A DNA stretch of 49,376 nt. It comes from Acidimicrobiaceae bacterium. Lineage in GTDB: Bacteria > Actinomycetota > Acidimicrobiia > Acidimicrobiales > Aldehydirespiratoraceae. The translations under genes were made by a program, and so were the position numbers. The notes below the pieces were generated by a model. The model was not told the origin of the DNA and searched no databases. It worked only from the letters and a program-made list of their open reading frames with translations. Shown here piece after piece: positions 48,761 to 49,376 of the stretch (positions within the stretch are counted from its first letter, which is position 1; each line of letters begins with the position of its first letter). The stretch is from the NCBI GenBank assembly GCA_009835735.1, contig VXWX01000109.1:1-49376 (forward strand). The letters are read 5' to 3'.

Positions 48761-49376
48761 ATGAGCACCCCGCGGATCGGAGTGGACGTCGGCGGGACGT
48801 TCACCGATGTCGCCCTCGAACGGCCCGACGGCACGTTCGCCTCCATCAAGGTGCTGACCACCCACCAGCGGCCTGAGGAGGCGGTCCTGGCCGGCATCTC
48901 GGCCGTCATCGAGCGGGAGGGCACGACTCTCGACAAGATCACGCAGATCATCCACGGCACCACCCTGGCCACCAACGCCCTGATCGAGCGCCGGGGCGCC
49001 AAGACCGCGCTGGTGACCACGGCCGGGTTCCGCGACGTGATCGAGACCCGCACCGAGAGCCGTTTCGAACAGTACGACCTAAACATCGTGCTTCCCGCGC
49101 CGCTGATCGAGCGCAAGGACCGCTACGTGGTGCCCGAGCGCATCGGCGCCGGCGGCGAGGTGCTGCTGGCGTTCGACGAGCAGGCCGCCCGCGGCGTCGC
49201 CGCCCAGCTGGTGGACGGCGGTTACACCTCGGTAGCGGTCGGGTTCATGCACAGCTACCGGAACCCGGACCATGAGCGCCGATTCCGCGCACTGCTACGC
49301 GAGGCCGCCCCATCGACGGCCGTGTCGCTGAGCTGCGAGGTCTCGCCCCAGATGCGCGAGTTCGAGCGCTTCAACA
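48761..49376 (+). CDS. Hydantoinase A / 5-oxoprolinase family protein, N-terminal part
   Basis: The ATG at 48761, behind GGAG, opens a frame that runs without stop to the window end (205 codons). RIGVDVGGTFTDVALE is the actin-like ATP-binding start of hydantoinase/oxoprolinase subunit A. It continues with IIHGTTLATNALIERRGAKTALVTTAGF and DLNIVLPAPLIERKDRYVVPER, standard for N-methylhydantoinase A proteins (usually about 680-720 residues). These use ATP to open a cyclic amide; an HyuB partner normally follows, beyond this window. Substrate not determinable here. Confidence 0.9.
   Translation, partial: MSTPRIGVDVGGTFTDVALERPDGTFASIKVLTTHQRPEEAVLAGISAVIEREGTTLDKITQIIHGTTLATNALIERRGAKTALVTTAGFRDVIETRTESRFEQYDLNIVLPAPLIERKDRYVVPERIGAGGEVLLAFDEQAARGVAAQLVDGGYTSVAVGFMHSYRNPDHERRFRALLREAAPSTAVSLSCEVSPQMREFERFN

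Overview
The window is GC-rich, densely coded actinobacterial DNA. Mycothione reductase is an enzyme of the actinobacterial thiol mycothiol. The order pdtaR-polA-rpsA-coaE ... uvrB ... uvrA matches the mycobacterial chromosome as I remember it. The dissociated type II fatty-acid set and the S-layer-homology style 'FCP..VTR.EMA.FL.RA' resemble what I know of Acidimicrobiia (Ilumatobacter-like or uncultivated marine relatives). That placement is an inference from gene content, not a computed phylogeny.

Layout. 1-6.3 kb (minus strand): 3'-truncated mycothione reductase, a crotonase, full-length glycine cleavage P-protein and a conserved lipocalin-like protein. 6.3-9.7 kb (minus): a very large exported protein joining three SLH-like repeats, 14 RCC1-type repeats and a HExxHxxGxxD metalloprotease domain. 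9.8-12.4 kb (plus): a DUF35-type OB-fold protein with its thiolase partner, HU, and FabZ. 12.4-16.8 kb (minus): a fatty-acid synthesis operon transcribed fabD-fabH-fabG-acpP-fabF, whose FabD carries an extra C-terminal biotinyl/lipoyl-like domain. 17.0-22.9 kb (plus): tRNA-Leu(CAA), a coiled-coil protein, an ANTAR response regulator, polA, rpsA and coaE.

22.9-34.4 kb is a carbohydrate locus set into this otherwise conserved neighbourhood. A GntR/FadR repressor and a PfkB sugar (acid) kinase diverge from a sugar-acid dehydratase, a Tat lipoprotein binding protein, two ABC permeases and a GH36 alpha-galactosidase; a convergent GH2 beta-galactosidase closes it. Together they suggest import of galactosides, hydrolysis, and an oxidative route through a 2-keto-3-deoxy sugar acid. 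No transporter ATPase, sugar dehydrogenase or aldolase is present here.

34.4-43.1 kb: uvrB, a VWA lipoprotein, an orphan 147-residue protein, a DUF222-HNH protein, a PP2C-like phosphatase and a molybdopterin oxidoreductase. 43.1-49.4 kb (plus): uvrA behind a LexA-type SOS box, uvrC, a short-chain dehydrogenase and the beginning of a hydantoinase A/oxoprolinase gene cut by the window end.

A theme across the window is leaderless transcription. About eleven transcription-unit-first genes have a TAnnnT hexamer ending 6-9 bases before the start codon and no Shine-Dalgarno sequence. Genes inside operons, and a few abundant products, have good ribosome binding sites instead. No CRISPR array, insertion sequence, integrase or phage gene was seen. 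The most unusual items are the SLH-RCC1-protease fusion with a hairpin just before its start, the FabD fusion with a lysine-less biotinyl-like domain, coaE with no standard start codon directly behind and in frame with the rpsA stop, and a molybdenum enzyme lacking Cys/Sec at the expected ligand position.
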